Source: Candidatus Altimarinota bacterium
Lineage (GTDB): Bacteria; Patescibacteriota; Gracilibacteria; BD1-5; UBA2023
Assembly (NCBI GenBank): GCA_024709505.1
Contig: JANJWP010000012.1
Location: 1 to 48,698 of the forward strand
Direction of reading: 5' to 3'
DNA: 48,698 nucleotides
Shown here in pieces: positions 19,710 through 29,684 of the stretch (position 1 is the stretch's first letter; each line of letters starts with the position of its first letter). Made by a program: the position numbers and the translations under genes. Below the pieces are notes generated by a model that was not told the origin of the DNA, did no database searches, and was given only the letters and a program-made list of their open reading frames with translations.

Positions 19710-19718
19710 AAATCAGCC

Positions 19719-19746
19719 TTGATACTTCAAAAGATTGCCGTAGAAT
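19719..19746 (+). promoter_or_regulatory. Promoter for the pilin-like adhesin
   Basis: TTGATA (19719-19724), a 16-bp spacer and TAGAAT (19741-19746). The predicted start near 19753 gives an 18-nt leader before ATG 19771. Confidence 0.55.
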
Positions 19747-19770
19747 TAGAACGCAATTTTAACAGTTCTT

Positions 19771-21891
19771 ATGAAAAAAGGCGTCTTGCGGCGGAAAATC
19801 GCCGGTTTTACCTTGGCCGAACTCCTCGTCGTCATCACGGTGTCCGCCATTCTCGCGACCATCGGATTCCTTTCGCTTTCCGGATATCGGAAAGATGCCG
19901 AGGAAACTCGGACCAAAGCGAATCTCCGATCAATGTATTCGGCCATCTCGACTGAGTCGGTTTCCGTCGGACGATCCCCCCGGTACTATGTCCGGCACGA
20001 TCCGAACATGGCCCTTTCGGGCGGAGCGGTCATCGTTTTCGACGGTTTTCCGGTCGCGCTTGCGGGAGGGGAGTGGGACATGCCCGGAACCAACTATTCC
20101 GCCGGAAATCCCCATTACGAAAAACTCAAGCTGGATTCCGAAAAATTCCGGACGTCTTTCGATTCGATTCCCTGAGGAACCTTCGGAATGATTTTGCGAA
20201 ATCTCGGAATAAGAACCGTTTCGGCCGACCCTTACGTCGCCGATCCGTCGGGAACGCTCGTCGGAGCCGCCGATTTTACGGATTCTTCCGGATACAAACC
20301 CCGAGTTCGAAGCTATTTGCAAATCGGAGCGCTTTCGACGAACGGCATATCTTACGTAACCGGCGATTATCCGGAACCTCCGGACGAAAGCGCCGCTTCG
20401 GGACTTATTCGCGACGTGCAGAACCCATCGGGAACCGGAGCGCTCGTGGACGGGGCCCCGATTGGAGCTCCGGCCCCCTGCGTCCCGGGAACGGTTTCGG
20501 ATTATTCCGTCGGACCGCTGGAAAGCGGAGGGTTCCAAAACGTGGCGAGGGCCATCGAAAACGGATCCGTGAATGCCGTGGCAAGGTGCGCTTACGGAAC
20601 GGTGCGAATCGAACTGGAAAGCGTTTCCTGCGAAGAAAATTACGTCAGAGGAGCGGGGTATTCGTGCGTTCGCGACACTTGTGCATGAACCTTTCCGGAA
20701 CACGCGGAAAGCAACGGGGAACCCGGAACTTCGAGCTGGAGCTTCTCCGAAAGCCCGGGCGTCTGCAAATTCCGCTGTGTCAACGGATATTCGTGGGACG
20801 GCGCGGCATGTCGGGCCGACTGCGCCATTCCGGTTTCGTCCGACCATCTTTGAAACGCCTACGCGCTTGCGCTCGTCCATTCGATATCCCATGGACAAAC
20901 GCTTGCGTCTTCGGGAACCCACGCGTTCTGATTGGCTCCGGCAAACGGGACGCTTCGGGCGGATTTCGAGTTTTCTTGCGTGGACGGCACCGCGTCAAAA
21001 ACTTCGGCTTCCATTTCGGGATCATGCCAGGAAAACTATTCGTGGAACGGAGATTTTTCCCATCCTTCGTGCCAAGCGCAAACGAGAACCGCCGACTGTG
21101 AATCCCTTCCTTCCGCGGCGGAATGGAACTCCGTCCCCTCCATTACCCAAAATTGGAACGGAACCGCTTGGACGCCTTCGACGGTGGGAGCGTTTTCGGC
21201 CAGTTCCTCGACCTCGTCCTGCGTCTTCCGTTGCGTGTCCGGATACGAATGGAACGGATCGGCCTGCGTAGCTACTTCCTGCGCGGCAATTAAATCCGCC
21301 CATCCAACCAGCGGCGACGGAACCTACCAGATCGATCCCGACGGGAACTGACCGGTAGCCGCCTTTACGGCGACGTGCGACATGAATACCGGAACGGGCG
21401 GGTGGATCGTCCTAAACGACGCCCTTGCCGACTACACCAAATGGACCAATTGCGTCTCGGGATACGGAACGGTCTCGGCTTCGGGGCTTTGGCAAGTCGC
21501 CGCCAACAACGGCGGGGGAGTGAGCGGAGTGCATGGCGGATGCGGCATCATTTGGAGGAACGAAAAAAAGATTCCCTTCCGACACCTGCAAATCAAGTCG
21601 TTCTCGGCTCCGGCAAACGTCAGCTGCGGATCGGTACTCTTTCCGAACATCAAAGTGAACGTCTTTTCGTCCGATTCGATTCCCACCTCCTTCTCGACGG
21701 GAAACCATTATCCGTGATGGGAGCCGGAGGGCACGAATTACGTCTCCAAACGCTCCGGCAGCCGTTCCTCCGGATTTCCGACATCCGACCTTTATGACGC
21801 GGGAAGCTCAGGAACCTGGTCCGTTCATTTGGGCTCCGGCCGATATTCCTCTTGCTGAGGCGCCGGAAGCGGGGTGTTCATGGTTCGTTAA
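19771..21891 (+). CDS. Prepilin-like protein with Cys-rich modules and a fibrinogen-like C-terminal domain
   Basis: A protein of 706 residues with seven TGA-coded glycines (20173, 20686, 20851, 20929, 21349, 21715, 21856). The N-terminus is a type IV prepilin signal: basic MKKGVLRRKIAG cut before FTLAELLVVITVSAILATIG, with the conserved Glu at +5, followed by the long alpha1 helix. After a globular region (about 60-300) come Cys-rich modules with a CVNGYSWDGAACRADC pattern. From about residue 518 a fibrinogen-related motif appears: DGTYQIDPDGNG, then ATCDMNTGTGGWIVLND. This suggests a surface-displayed pilus-tip or pseudopilin adhesin binding glycans or host-cell ligands. The Cys module recurs in the giant protein at the window end. 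It has its own promoter and terminator. Confidence 0.82.
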
Positions 21892-21910
21892 CCCTTCCTC
21901 TTCGACCACC

Positions 21911-21949
21911 AATCCTCCGATCAAAATTTGGAATCGGGGGATTTTTTTT
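21911..21949 (+). terminator. Intrinsic terminator after the pilin-like gene
   Basis: AATCCTCCGAT (21911-21921) pairs with ATCGGGGGATT (21933-21943), with one G-T pair, followed by an eight-T run. Confidence 0.85.
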
Positions 21950-21969
21950 ATTAAAACCCCTAAGTATCC

Positions 21970-21997
21970 TTGCGCGCAAGGGAAAAACCCGTATATT
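21970..21997 (+). promoter_or_regulatory. Promoter for valS, embedded in a perfect palindrome
   Basis: TTGCGC (21970-21975), a 16-bp spacer and TATATT (21992-21997). The -35 element lies inside the 14-base palindrome CCTTGCGCGCAAGG (21968-21981), which could also bind a regulator. The predicted leader is about 27 nt. A small stem ACCCG/CGGGT lies over the -10 region. Confidence 0.45.
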
Positions 21998-22030
21998 CGG
22001 CGGGTCTTATTTTCCTGCCGCACCCGCCAT

Positions 22031-24676
22031 ATGGAATTCCCGAAACGTTACGAACCCAAGTCTTTTGAAGACGCCATCGGAAAACGCGACGAAGAAGCCG
22101 GTTACCACCAACCCGGAGAAAGCCGAACCGGTAAAACCTTCTACATTCCGATTCCGCCGCCAAACGTCACGGGAAACCTCCATATCGGACACGCCCTCAC
22201 GCTCACGCTCGAGGACATCATGGTCCGCTACCACCGCATGAAGGGCGATTCGACCCTATGGGTTCCCGGTACCGACCATGCGGGCATCGCCACCCAAGCG
22301 AAAGTCGAACAAAAGCTCGCGAAAGCCGGGAAAACCCGAAGCGACCTCGGGCGGGAAAAATTTCTCGAAGAGGTTTGGAAATGGAAGGACGAGTACGCTG
22401 CCAACATCAACAACCAGGCCCGAAAAATGGGCGCCTCGTGCGACTGGACCAAAGAGCGATTCACGCTTGATGCCGGACTCAACCGAAACGTCGAGCACGT
22501 TTTCGTCGATCTCTACAATAAGGGATTGCTCTATCGCGGGGAATACATGGTCAATTACTCCCCGGCGCTCGGCTCCGTCATCTCGGACATCGAGGTTGAC
22601 TACAAGGAGGAGGACGCGAAAATGTATTACGTCACCTACTTCGTTTCGGGTTCCGATAACGAACTCACCATCGCCACCACCCGCCCGGAAACCCTTTTGG
22701 CCGACCAGGCCGTCGCCGTCCATCCCAAGGACAAGCGTTTTAAGAAACTGATCGGCCGCTCGGTCATCCTCCCCATCGTCAACAAGGAGATTCCGATCAT
22801 CGCCGACGAAATGGTGGACATGGAATTCGGAACCGGCGCAGTAAAGATCACTCCGGCACACGACCCGACCGACTTCGAAGCGGGCAAGCGCCACAGCCTC
22901 CGTCTCGACTACCAGGTCATTGACAAAAACGGCGTCATGACCAAGGAAGCGGGGATTTTCGCCGGACAGGACGCGGCGACCACCGCTCGCGAAAACGTCG
23001 TCGAACTTTTGAAGGCCAAGGGAAATCTCGTGAAAATCGAGCCGCACAAGCAGCGCGTCGGGTATTGTTCGCGCGGACATTGCCGCATCGAAACCATCGT
23101 TTCAACCCAATGGTTCGTCAAATCCTCCGAACTCGCCAAAAAGGTCGTTGCGGGATATAAGAAGGGGGAATTCAAGATTGTTCCCAGCCGCTTCAACAAG
23201 TCATTCGAAGAATGGATCTACAACCTCCGTGATTGGTGCGTTTCGCGCCAGCTTTGGTGGGGACATCAGATTCCGGCGTACTACGACGCGAAAACCGGCG
23301 ATCTCGTCGCCGTTTCCATGAATCCGGAAGAAGTTTACGCCAAATACGGCCGCGAAAACGTCCGCCGCGACGACGACGTGCTTGATACCTGGTTCTCGGC
23401 AGCGCTTTGGCCCTTTTCCATTCTTGGCTGGAATCCGGAAAATCCGGATGAGCTCTTTCGGAAATTCTATCCGGCGAACGTGCTCGAAACCGGTTACGAC
23501 ATCCTCTTTTTCTGGGTTATCCGCATGCTCCTCATGGGCTATGAATACACCGGAAAATCGCCCTTTGAAACCATCTACCTCCACGGACTCATCTTCGACG
23601 AAACCGGTCGAAAAATGTCCAAATCGTGGGGCAACGTCATCGATCCGCTCGACGTTATCAAAGAACATTCCACCGACGCACTCCGTCTCTCGCTCGTCGT
23701 GGGAAACACTCCGGGGAACAACCTCAACTTCTCGCTCAAGACGGTGGAAAACAACACCGTCCTCATGAACAAGCTTTGGAACGTCGCGCGGTTCGTTTGG
23801 ATGAACGTCGGCGATGTCAAGGATGATTACGCCGCCATTCATGACCGCATCGTCGCGGGAGCGGACAAACTTCTTCCGCACGAGAAATGGATTCTCTCGC
23901 GCACCCGCTATGCCGTCGATAAAGTTACCGACGGCATGGAAAAATACCATTTCTCCGAATCCGGCGCCGATCTCATCAGCTTCATGCGCGACGAATTCGC
24001 CGACTTCGCCATCGAGGAATACAAGATCACCAAGGACTCGTCGGTTCTCGGAACTGACGTCATGGGATATTGCCTCCTGACCATATTGAAGCTTCTCCAT
24101 CCGTACATCCCGTTCGTTACCGAGGAACTCTACAACCGTATAACCGACGGAAAAATCCTTATCACGAGCGACTGGCCGAAGTGTGATTTCACTCGCGACG
24201 AAGCGCTCGAAAAGGACATGGCGCTCCTCTACGACGTCATCCGCGAAGTCCGCAACATCCGCGCGACCAAGGGCATCAAGCCGGGGGAAGCCATTCCGTC
24301 CGTCATGCGCGCACCCAAGAAAACCGCGGCCGCCATCTTGGCAAACGAAGCCATCCTCAAGGGGCTCGCCAAAATCTCCGAACTCACCGTCACCTCCGAC
24401 AAGGTCGAAGCCGGAGACATGGCCTACGGCGTCGTTGGCGACGTGGACATCTACCTCGACGCGGGCTCGCTTATTGACCACGAAGCCGAAAAGGCCCGCC
24501 TCAAGGCCGAAATCGAAAATAAGAAAGAGTACGTCCGCGTAATGGACCTGAAGCTTACCAACCAGGAGTTCATCAAGAACGCGCCGGAAAAGATCATCCG
24601 CATGGAACAGGAAAAGAAGCGCATTGCCGAAGAACAGCTCGACAAACTCCTTTCGAAATTCGCTTCCCACGAATAG
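22031..24676 (+). CDS. valS: Valyl-tRNA synthetase
   Basis: A protein of 881 residues, full length. It has the class I signatures PPPNVTGNLHIGHAL (HIGH) and KMSKSWGNVIDP (KMSKS), the editing-domain stretch TTRPETLLADQAVAVHP with TGAVKITPAHDPTDFE, and RDWCVSRQLWWGHQIPA. It ends in the long C-terminal coiled coil typical of ValRS (KRIAEEQLDKLLSKF). It contains no TGA codon. The start chosen is ATG 22031, because the frame remains open upstream into the preceding gene and a promoter lies just before it. Confidence 0.97.
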   Translation: MEFPKRYEPKSFEDAIGKRDEEAGYHQPGESRTGKTFYIPIPPPNVTGNLHIGHALTLTLEDIMVRYHRMKGDSTLWVPGTDHAGIATQAKVEQKLAKAGKTRSDLGREKFLEEVWKWKDEYAANINNQARKMGASCDWTKERFTLDAGLNRNVEHVFVDLYNKGLLYRGEYMVNYSPALGSVISDIEVDYKEEDAKMYYVTYFVSGSDNELTIATTRPETLLADQAVAVHPKDKRFKKLIGRSVILPIVNKEIPIIADEMVDMEFGTGAVKITPAHDPTDFEAGKRHSLRLDYQVIDKNGVMTKEAGIFAGQDAATTARENVVELLKAKGNLVKIEPHKQRVGYCSRGHCRIETIVSTQWFVKSSELAKKVVAGYKKGEFKIVPSRFNKSFEEWIYNLRDWCVSRQLWWGHQIPAYYDAKTGDLVAVSMNPEEVYAKYGRENVRRDDDVLDTWFSAALWPFSILGWNPENPDELFRKFYPANVLETGYDILFFWVIRMLLMGYEYTGKSPFETIYLHGLIFDETGRKMSKSWGNVIDPLDVIKEHSTDALRLSLVVGNTPGNNLNFSLKTVENNTVLMNKLWNVARFVWMNVGDVKDDYAAIHDRIVAGADKLLPHEKWILSRTRYAVDKVTDGMEKYHFSESGADLISFMRDEFADFAIEEYKITKDSSVLGTDVMGYCLLTILKLLHPYIPFVTEELYNRITDGKILITSDWPKCDFTRDEALEKDMALLYDVIREVRNIRATKGIKPGEAIPSVMRAPKKTAAAILANEAILKGLAKISELTVTSDKVEAGDMAYGVVGDVDIYLDAGSLIDHEAEKARLKAEIENKKEYVRVMDLKLTNQEFIKNAPEKIIRMEQEKKRIAEEQLDKLLSKFASHE

Positions 24677-24737
24677 TCGTGGTATCATCGGAAGAAAGTT
24701 CGGCTCCGCAAATTTCGCCATTCCTTCACGAAAACCC

Positions 24738-25754
24738 GTGTCGTTTAATGATTTCCCCAATCCCGCAAGCCTCTTGTGATCGGTTCCGGAAAAGGAATTG
24801 CCGCAATTCCTTTCCGGCCGTCTGACGCAAGAAGTTCGCGAAGGCGTCGCGAACCGCCTGATCTCCGATTCCATCCTTTCGGACACATTCGTTCCGCTTA
24901 AAAACGGAGGACTCCGAACCAACCCGGAAAGCTCCATTCTTTCCGGCCATTTCGAAGGCATGCCAATCGTTCCGGGGGTCGTCATAAAGCGACTCGCGAA
25001 AGGCGTGCTCGGTTCCGATCCTTATTCGTCAACGCCTTTGTCATGAGGCCGGAAATTGCGATGGAAAACCGAATTCGTCTCCGTCGTCACGACCGCGACG
25101 GATGATATCGAATTTGTGCTCGAAGAAGGAAAACACGTCATGAAGTCGAAGGAAAAGGTTCTCGCGACGTTCGATTTCGGCGAACACGAAGATCCGTCGG
25201 ATAAAAAAATGGGGCTTTCGGCAACCAACACGAAAGACGTGTACTTTGAAGCAGCCGCCTCGATTCCCCTCGAAAACCCCGAAGATTTCGTGCTCCAAAA
25301 GGATCCGTTCCGCTTCGTTACGGCGGGCGGAGAACTCCGGAACCAGCCGGAAAACGACCACCCCCGGCTTCTTGGGGGATATTTCCACGTCCCCGAAGAC
25401 TTCGCGTTCGTAGACGAAATCGGAAACGTCCCGAGCGAAATCGTAGAAGAATCGGTCGCGCAAATCGCTTCGATGGCCTACGCGAAAACCCGGGGACTTC
25501 CTCCGGTGCGGGAAAATGGAAAACCCCACCCGAAAGCGCAGGTTCTGACCTTTAAATCCTCCATTGCCGAAAGGGGCAGGGGAGTGCTCGTACGATGAGA
25601 CCAACTCACGGTCGCTATTGAAGTGCTCGAAGAAGAAGGAAGAATCGTAAAATTCGCGTATGAAGCTTGGAATTGCGGAAACGCGAGCGTCCTTTCGGGA
25701 ATTATCGAAGGCACCGCCATCCCCCTGAAACTCCTCAAACGTATGGCGTCATAA
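24738..25754 (+). CDS. Double hot-dog protein, FabZ/FabA dehydratase-like
   Basis: A protein of 338 residues if it starts at GTG 24738 (no ATG in frame; TTG 24798 is an alternative), with TGA-coded glycines at 24777, 25044 and 25596. The N-terminal half contains GHFEGMPIVPGVVIKRLAKG, close to the FabZ helix motif GHFPxxPxxPGV with its catalytic His. The second half repeats the fold with GGYFHVPEDFAFVDEIG and then EIVEESVAQIASMAYAK, ending in a beta-strand-rich DQLTVAIEVLEEEGRI stretch. This fits two fused hot-dog domains acting on acyl thioesters. No other fatty-acid gene is in the window, so the substrate is unknown. It follows valS by 61 nt. Confidence 0.62.
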
Positions 25755-25758
25755 CCGG

Positions 25759-25783
25759 AGCGCGGCAGAAGCCGCGCTTTTTT
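25759..25783 (+). terminator. Strong intrinsic terminator after the hot-dog gene
   Basis: AGCGCGGC (25759-25766), loop AGAA, GCCGCGCT (25771-25778), then TTTTT. The T run also supplies the -35 (TTGCGC) of a candidate promoter for the next gene. Confidence 0.92.
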
Positions 25784-25832
25784 GCGCCCGAAAACGGAAC
25801 GTGGTACCATGGAAGCACGTAAAAACCGAACC

Positions 25833-27614
25833 ATGGCCCACGCTCCCGAAATCCTTAAGGAGATAGAATCGCTCGCCACCTCCAAAAATCCTTTGGCGGT
25901 ACTTTTTTCCATCGCGAAAATCCGCGAAACCGTTCTCGAGCTCGGCGATTCCCTCATCAATTCAATAGAGACGAGCTATTACGACGATACGGCCAAAAGG
26001 TTTTCGGAAGTCACCGAACGCTATCGCGAGGCCGGGTTTTACAAGATTATCTACGCCCACTACCTTGATTCCGGAAAATTCGCGGAGCAAAAGGCTTATC
26101 TCGACCGGTATTTCGAAGAAAGCTACTACCTCGATCCGGACTTTTTCTTTTTTGTCCTCGACAAACACGATTTCTTCCATGCCCAATTCGAGTGTCTGAA
26201 AGCTTTCGTCGCCGAGAATTCGACGGCCAAGACTTACGCGCGGCTCCTAACCGTCGAAGAAAAAGCAAGGTTCCTCTCCAAAATTTCCGAAGCGGGTTCC
26301 AAAGTCCGCGACATTGCGGCGATGCCGAATTTCCAATCGATCTTCGACCGGTTTTGCGATTTTGAATTCGAAGCGCATCCGGAATTCTCCTCAAAGCGCG
26401 AGCGCACCGCTCGAAGCGGCCGTCTGGTCGCAAGAGACCTCTTTTTTGCCAGCCTCCGGCATTCCGCCGACAAAAACGATTGCGGATATCACGAATATTG
26501 GACGAAGTCGTTCGTCCATACCTCGTTCGTTCGGAACGAACTCATCGACATGCTCCCGAACGAAGACGTCTTGGATTGCTTTTCGTACCTTCGCTCCAAG
26601 TTCCTCAAGGCGCCCAAATACAATCTCGCGTTGACCGGCGGGAACGCCTATCAAAAACTCATTGCCAAAGCCCGGTCACTTCGAAAAGCGGGAGTTTCCG
26701 AAAAACTCGCCTTCGTAAGCGAAGCTGATGCGGCCATGGGAAACACCCCCGCATATCGGGAACGTTTTCTCAACGTGCTCAGAAAGGGCATCGTCTACGA
26801 CAATTCCTTGGATTTGGTGGACGTGCTCTTCGGAATATCCTTTCTGCCCCGGGAGGCTTTCTACGAAATCAAACGCCGGACCTCGAACGTGGAAGGAATT
26901 CCGGAAGCATCCGCGGATTTTCCCCATTTGGAAACCGTCAAATCGCTTGCGGCCCTTTTGGACGGATCGTTTCTCATGAGACTCATCCGCCCGTTCCTCA
27001 TCGAACGGCTCTCGGCAATGTTCAACAAAAAAACGGAACTGTACTACTTCGTAAAGTTCCTTTTGACCGTGCACGCTTCCAGGAATTATAAGGAATACAA
27101 GACCATGTCGCGCTTTTTCGTGGCGCTCGAAGCCCATTCGAAAACGGGCTTGTACGGACTCTGGCTCCGAACGCTCCAGTTCGGATGGCTGTACTTCGCG
27201 ATTCTCGTAGCGTTCTTCATCGCTCCGCTTTGAGCGTTCCTTTCGATTTTCGCAATCGCCGTCGCGCGGCTCTTCAAGCGTTTCATGGAAAACCGCCACC
27301 CAGAAACCGCTCTCAACGCCAACTTCCAAATGACGGGGTTCCTGACGGTGTTCGCGGTCATTTCCACGACGTTCTGACTGACCTTCGCGAGGGAAGACAA
27401 CGTCGCCATCATCTATGCGAATTTTCGGACGGCCATCAATGCGGTTTCGATGGTGGCCAGCGAATCGGCGGAACTCATCGTCGAAAAGGCGGCAATGAAA
27501 ACCAACGTGCTCGAAAGCGGGGAAGGGGAGCCCACGATTTCTCCGCTCGAAGAAATCGACTACGTCAACGGTCGCGATTACCGAAGCGTTTCTCCGATTT
27601 TTATTTGAAAATAA
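25833..27614 (+). CDS. Large hypothetical membrane protein with a helical soluble domain
   Basis: A protein of 593 residues from ATG 25833, with TGA-coded glycines at 27231, 27375 and 27606. The in-frame ATG at 25809 is an alternative, but it overlaps a candidate -10 (TACCAT) of a promoter starting TTGCGC at 25782, so the later start is preferred. Residues 1-460 are helical and rich in aromatic and charged residues without membrane segments. Two hydrophobic helices follow (WLYFAILVAFFIAPLGAFL at about 465-495 and FLTVFAVISTTF further on), then a short tail. I do not recognise a family. It may be a membrane-tethered scaffold; that is inference. Confidence 0.7.
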
Positions 27615-27624
27615 AATTGATTCA

Positions 27625-27673
27625 TATAGTAAAAACACTACTATAAATATAGTTAGTTTTTCTCTATAAATAG
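27625..27673 (+). promoter_or_regulatory. AT-rich operator/promoter region before the AbiEi-like gene
   Basis: An inverted repeat TATAGTA / TACTATA (27625-27631 and 27639-27645, 7-nt spacer) is followed by two direct copies of CTATAAATA (27641-27649 and 27664-27672), the second containing a -10-like TATAAA. AbiEi proteins autoregulate by binding inverted repeats, so this is a plausible self-operator. Confidence 0.5.
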
Positions 27674-27688
27674 ACAAGTTCAACGATT

Positions 27689-28489
27689 ATGGACATTAAC
27701 AAAATCGTAAAGAAATTGTCCAATAAATCGTGATTAGCCATCGATTTGGAAGACCTTTCGGAATACGTCGATCCAGGATTTTCAAGAGGGGAGGAAGGGA
27801 AGCGTGACACCTACAAACTTGCCTACGCACTCAAGTCGCGATGAACCCTCGTTCCCATAAAAAACGGGCTGTATCTCGTTTCGGAACGTCCGGAGATTTT
27901 CGATGAAACGGAGCGGTTACGGATGGTTGAAGACGCATATTGGAAGATTGCGAAAAAGCTCGTTTCTAAAAACTGCGGTTCGGGATACGTGCTTGCCGGA
28001 CCGAAATCCCTCGAAATCCGAATGAGGGATTTTTCTATTCCAAATACGCTCATTGTCTACACTAAGAATTATGATGCGACCCTTCTGGTTACCGACCGGA
28101 ATCGGATTGTCTTCAAGACCGCCAAAACCGGATCGAAAACTGGAAGAACCAACGCGTTTCCGGTTTTTGCCAAATTCTCGGAAACCTTCGTCGTGGAAGG
28201 AATCAAATGGAAGGTCGCTTCCGTCGAACAAGCGCTTTTGGATTCCCTTACGGTTCATAAAGGCGTCAGTGAGATCGACGAATACGCGGTTTCAAAATTC
28301 CTTTCCAAATACGCGAAATCCGTTGACCGCGACCGGCTCGGACGACTCGTTTCATGCAAATATCTCACGGCGGTGAACCGCCTGCGCGAAATCTCACGGA
28401 ACAAAGGCTTCACGAGCGTCTACGAAAAAGCCCTCGACGTCGTTAAGCGCGAGGGCGGAAACTGTTTCATTACGGGTACCGAAAATTAG
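27689..28489 (+). CDS. AbiEi-like (type IV antitoxin family) transcriptional regulator, orphan
   Basis: A protein of 266 residues with TGA-coded Gly at 27731 and 27842. The N-terminal winged helix has the family layout: a [13 protein letters not shown] helix, then [14 protein letters not shown] (the G-x-Y turn of AbiEi). The downstream domain contains [14 protein letters not shown], a basic strand region and [13 protein letters not shown], matching the conserved ERALLD-type motif. AbiEi proteins repress their operon and neutralise a nucleotidyltransferase toxin (AbiEii). No AbiEii-like gene lies next to it, so it is either an orphan regulator or paired with an unknown partner. Its stop overlaps the recombinase stop on the other strand by 4 bp. 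Confidence 0.65.
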
Positions 28490-29550
28490 CCGGACGACCG
28501 GGGTTGATGGAATTTTTCGTGAATTTCTTTCAACCGCGGGTTCGTTACGTGGGTGTACACTTGGGTCGTCGTAATCGACGAATGCCCCAAAAGCTCCTGT
28601 ATCGCGCGGATATCGGCACCGTTCGTAAGAAGGGTCGTGGCAAAAGAATGCCGGAGCGTATGGGCCGAAACGTCTTTCACGATTCCCGCGGACATCGCCC
28701 GGCGCGACACCATGGTAGTAATGAAGTTCCGGCTGAGACGCACGTCGTCGTCAGAAAGCGGGCGACTTTCTCCGTTTTTTCCTTTGGAAAAGAGATTTTC
28801 GGGATTGAAATTATGCCGGATGAACAATGGTTCAAACGGATCGTTTCTTGCCGATAAGTATTCGGAAATTCGCTTGGCAGCACGCTCGGTAAGGTATGCG
28901 ACCCGAACCTTGCCTCATTTTCCCCGGACCGCGAATTCACTCCTTTCCAGGTTGATTCGGCTCCGGTCGAGCGTCGTCAATTCCGAAACGCGCAATCCCG
29001 TCGAATAAATGCACTCCAAAATCGCAAGGTCGCGCAGATCGCGAAGATCATCTCAGACGCAGGCAGAAAAAAGGCGCTCGATTTCTTCGCTTTCAAGAAA
29101 CGTTACGTGACGGTCGCGACGCTTGGCAAGTTCAACCATCGTAGGATCAAGCGACGGTTCGCCGCGTTTTTTCAGAAATTTTAAAAAGGAACGCACCGAA
29201 ACCATATAAGCGTTGGCCGTAGGAATAGAAAGTCCTTTTTGAACCAAAAAAACCCGAAAAGCATCCAAATCGGCCATGGAGAGGTTTTCGATGGTCGAAC
29301 GGCTTCTGGCAAGCAAAAACCCCCGAACGCGCGATTTTTGCCCCTTTTTTTCAGTCGTTTTTCTCTTAAGAGCAAAAACGGTTCGAAAATCGGTGGGCAC
29401 GCCTTCGAATTCGGCGATTTCCGGTTCGAGAAATTTTAGGAGTTCCGAGAGATGGAACGAATATTGTTCGACCGTTCGTTCCGAGGCAGCACGGTTAATC
29501 CGCAAGTACGCAACGAAAGATTCGATTTGTGGATAAAGTTTCTCTGACAT
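28486..29550 (-). CDS. xerC: Tyrosine recombinase XerC/XerD-like
   Basis: A protein of 354 residues with TGA-coded Gly in the loop after ERLFSACV (29053) and in [14 protein letters not shown] (28915). The N-terminal SAM-like core-binding domain (about 5-160) carries an extra basic segment ([16 protein letters not shown]), making the protein longer than the usual ~300 residues. Catalytic residues are visible: Arg in STGLRVSEL, Lys in GKGGKVR, His297 and Arg300 in HTLRHSF, His323 in LLGHSS and nucleophile Tyr332 in QVYTHV. The likely role is chromosome-dimer resolution at a dif site; integrase of a mobile element is the alternative. It lies downstream of lexA on the same strand. Confidence 0.9.
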
Positions 29551-29591
29551 GCGGATATGGTATCCATCTTTCTTATGTAGTCAAATGCATT

Positions 29592-29609
29592 ACATAACTT
29601 ACATTATGT
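29592..29609 (-). promoter_or_regulatory. Inverted repeat upstream of the Xer recombinase
   Basis: ACATAA (29592-29597), 6-nt spacer, TTATGT (29604-29609), 42 bp upstream of the recombinase ATG and downstream of lexA. Its function is unknown; an operator is possible. Confidence 0.35.
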
Positions 29610-29684
29610 TAAGCGATAGAAGATACCGCCAGCGCTCGCCTTTCGCCGAAGGCAGACGTAAATATTTTCATTCCCTTCCCGTTC

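Noticed and set aside
23201-24985. Long open frame (about 590 codons) on the minus strand opposite valS
   Set aside because: An antisense shadow of valS; low-complexity Phe/Val/Asp-rich translation without any motif.
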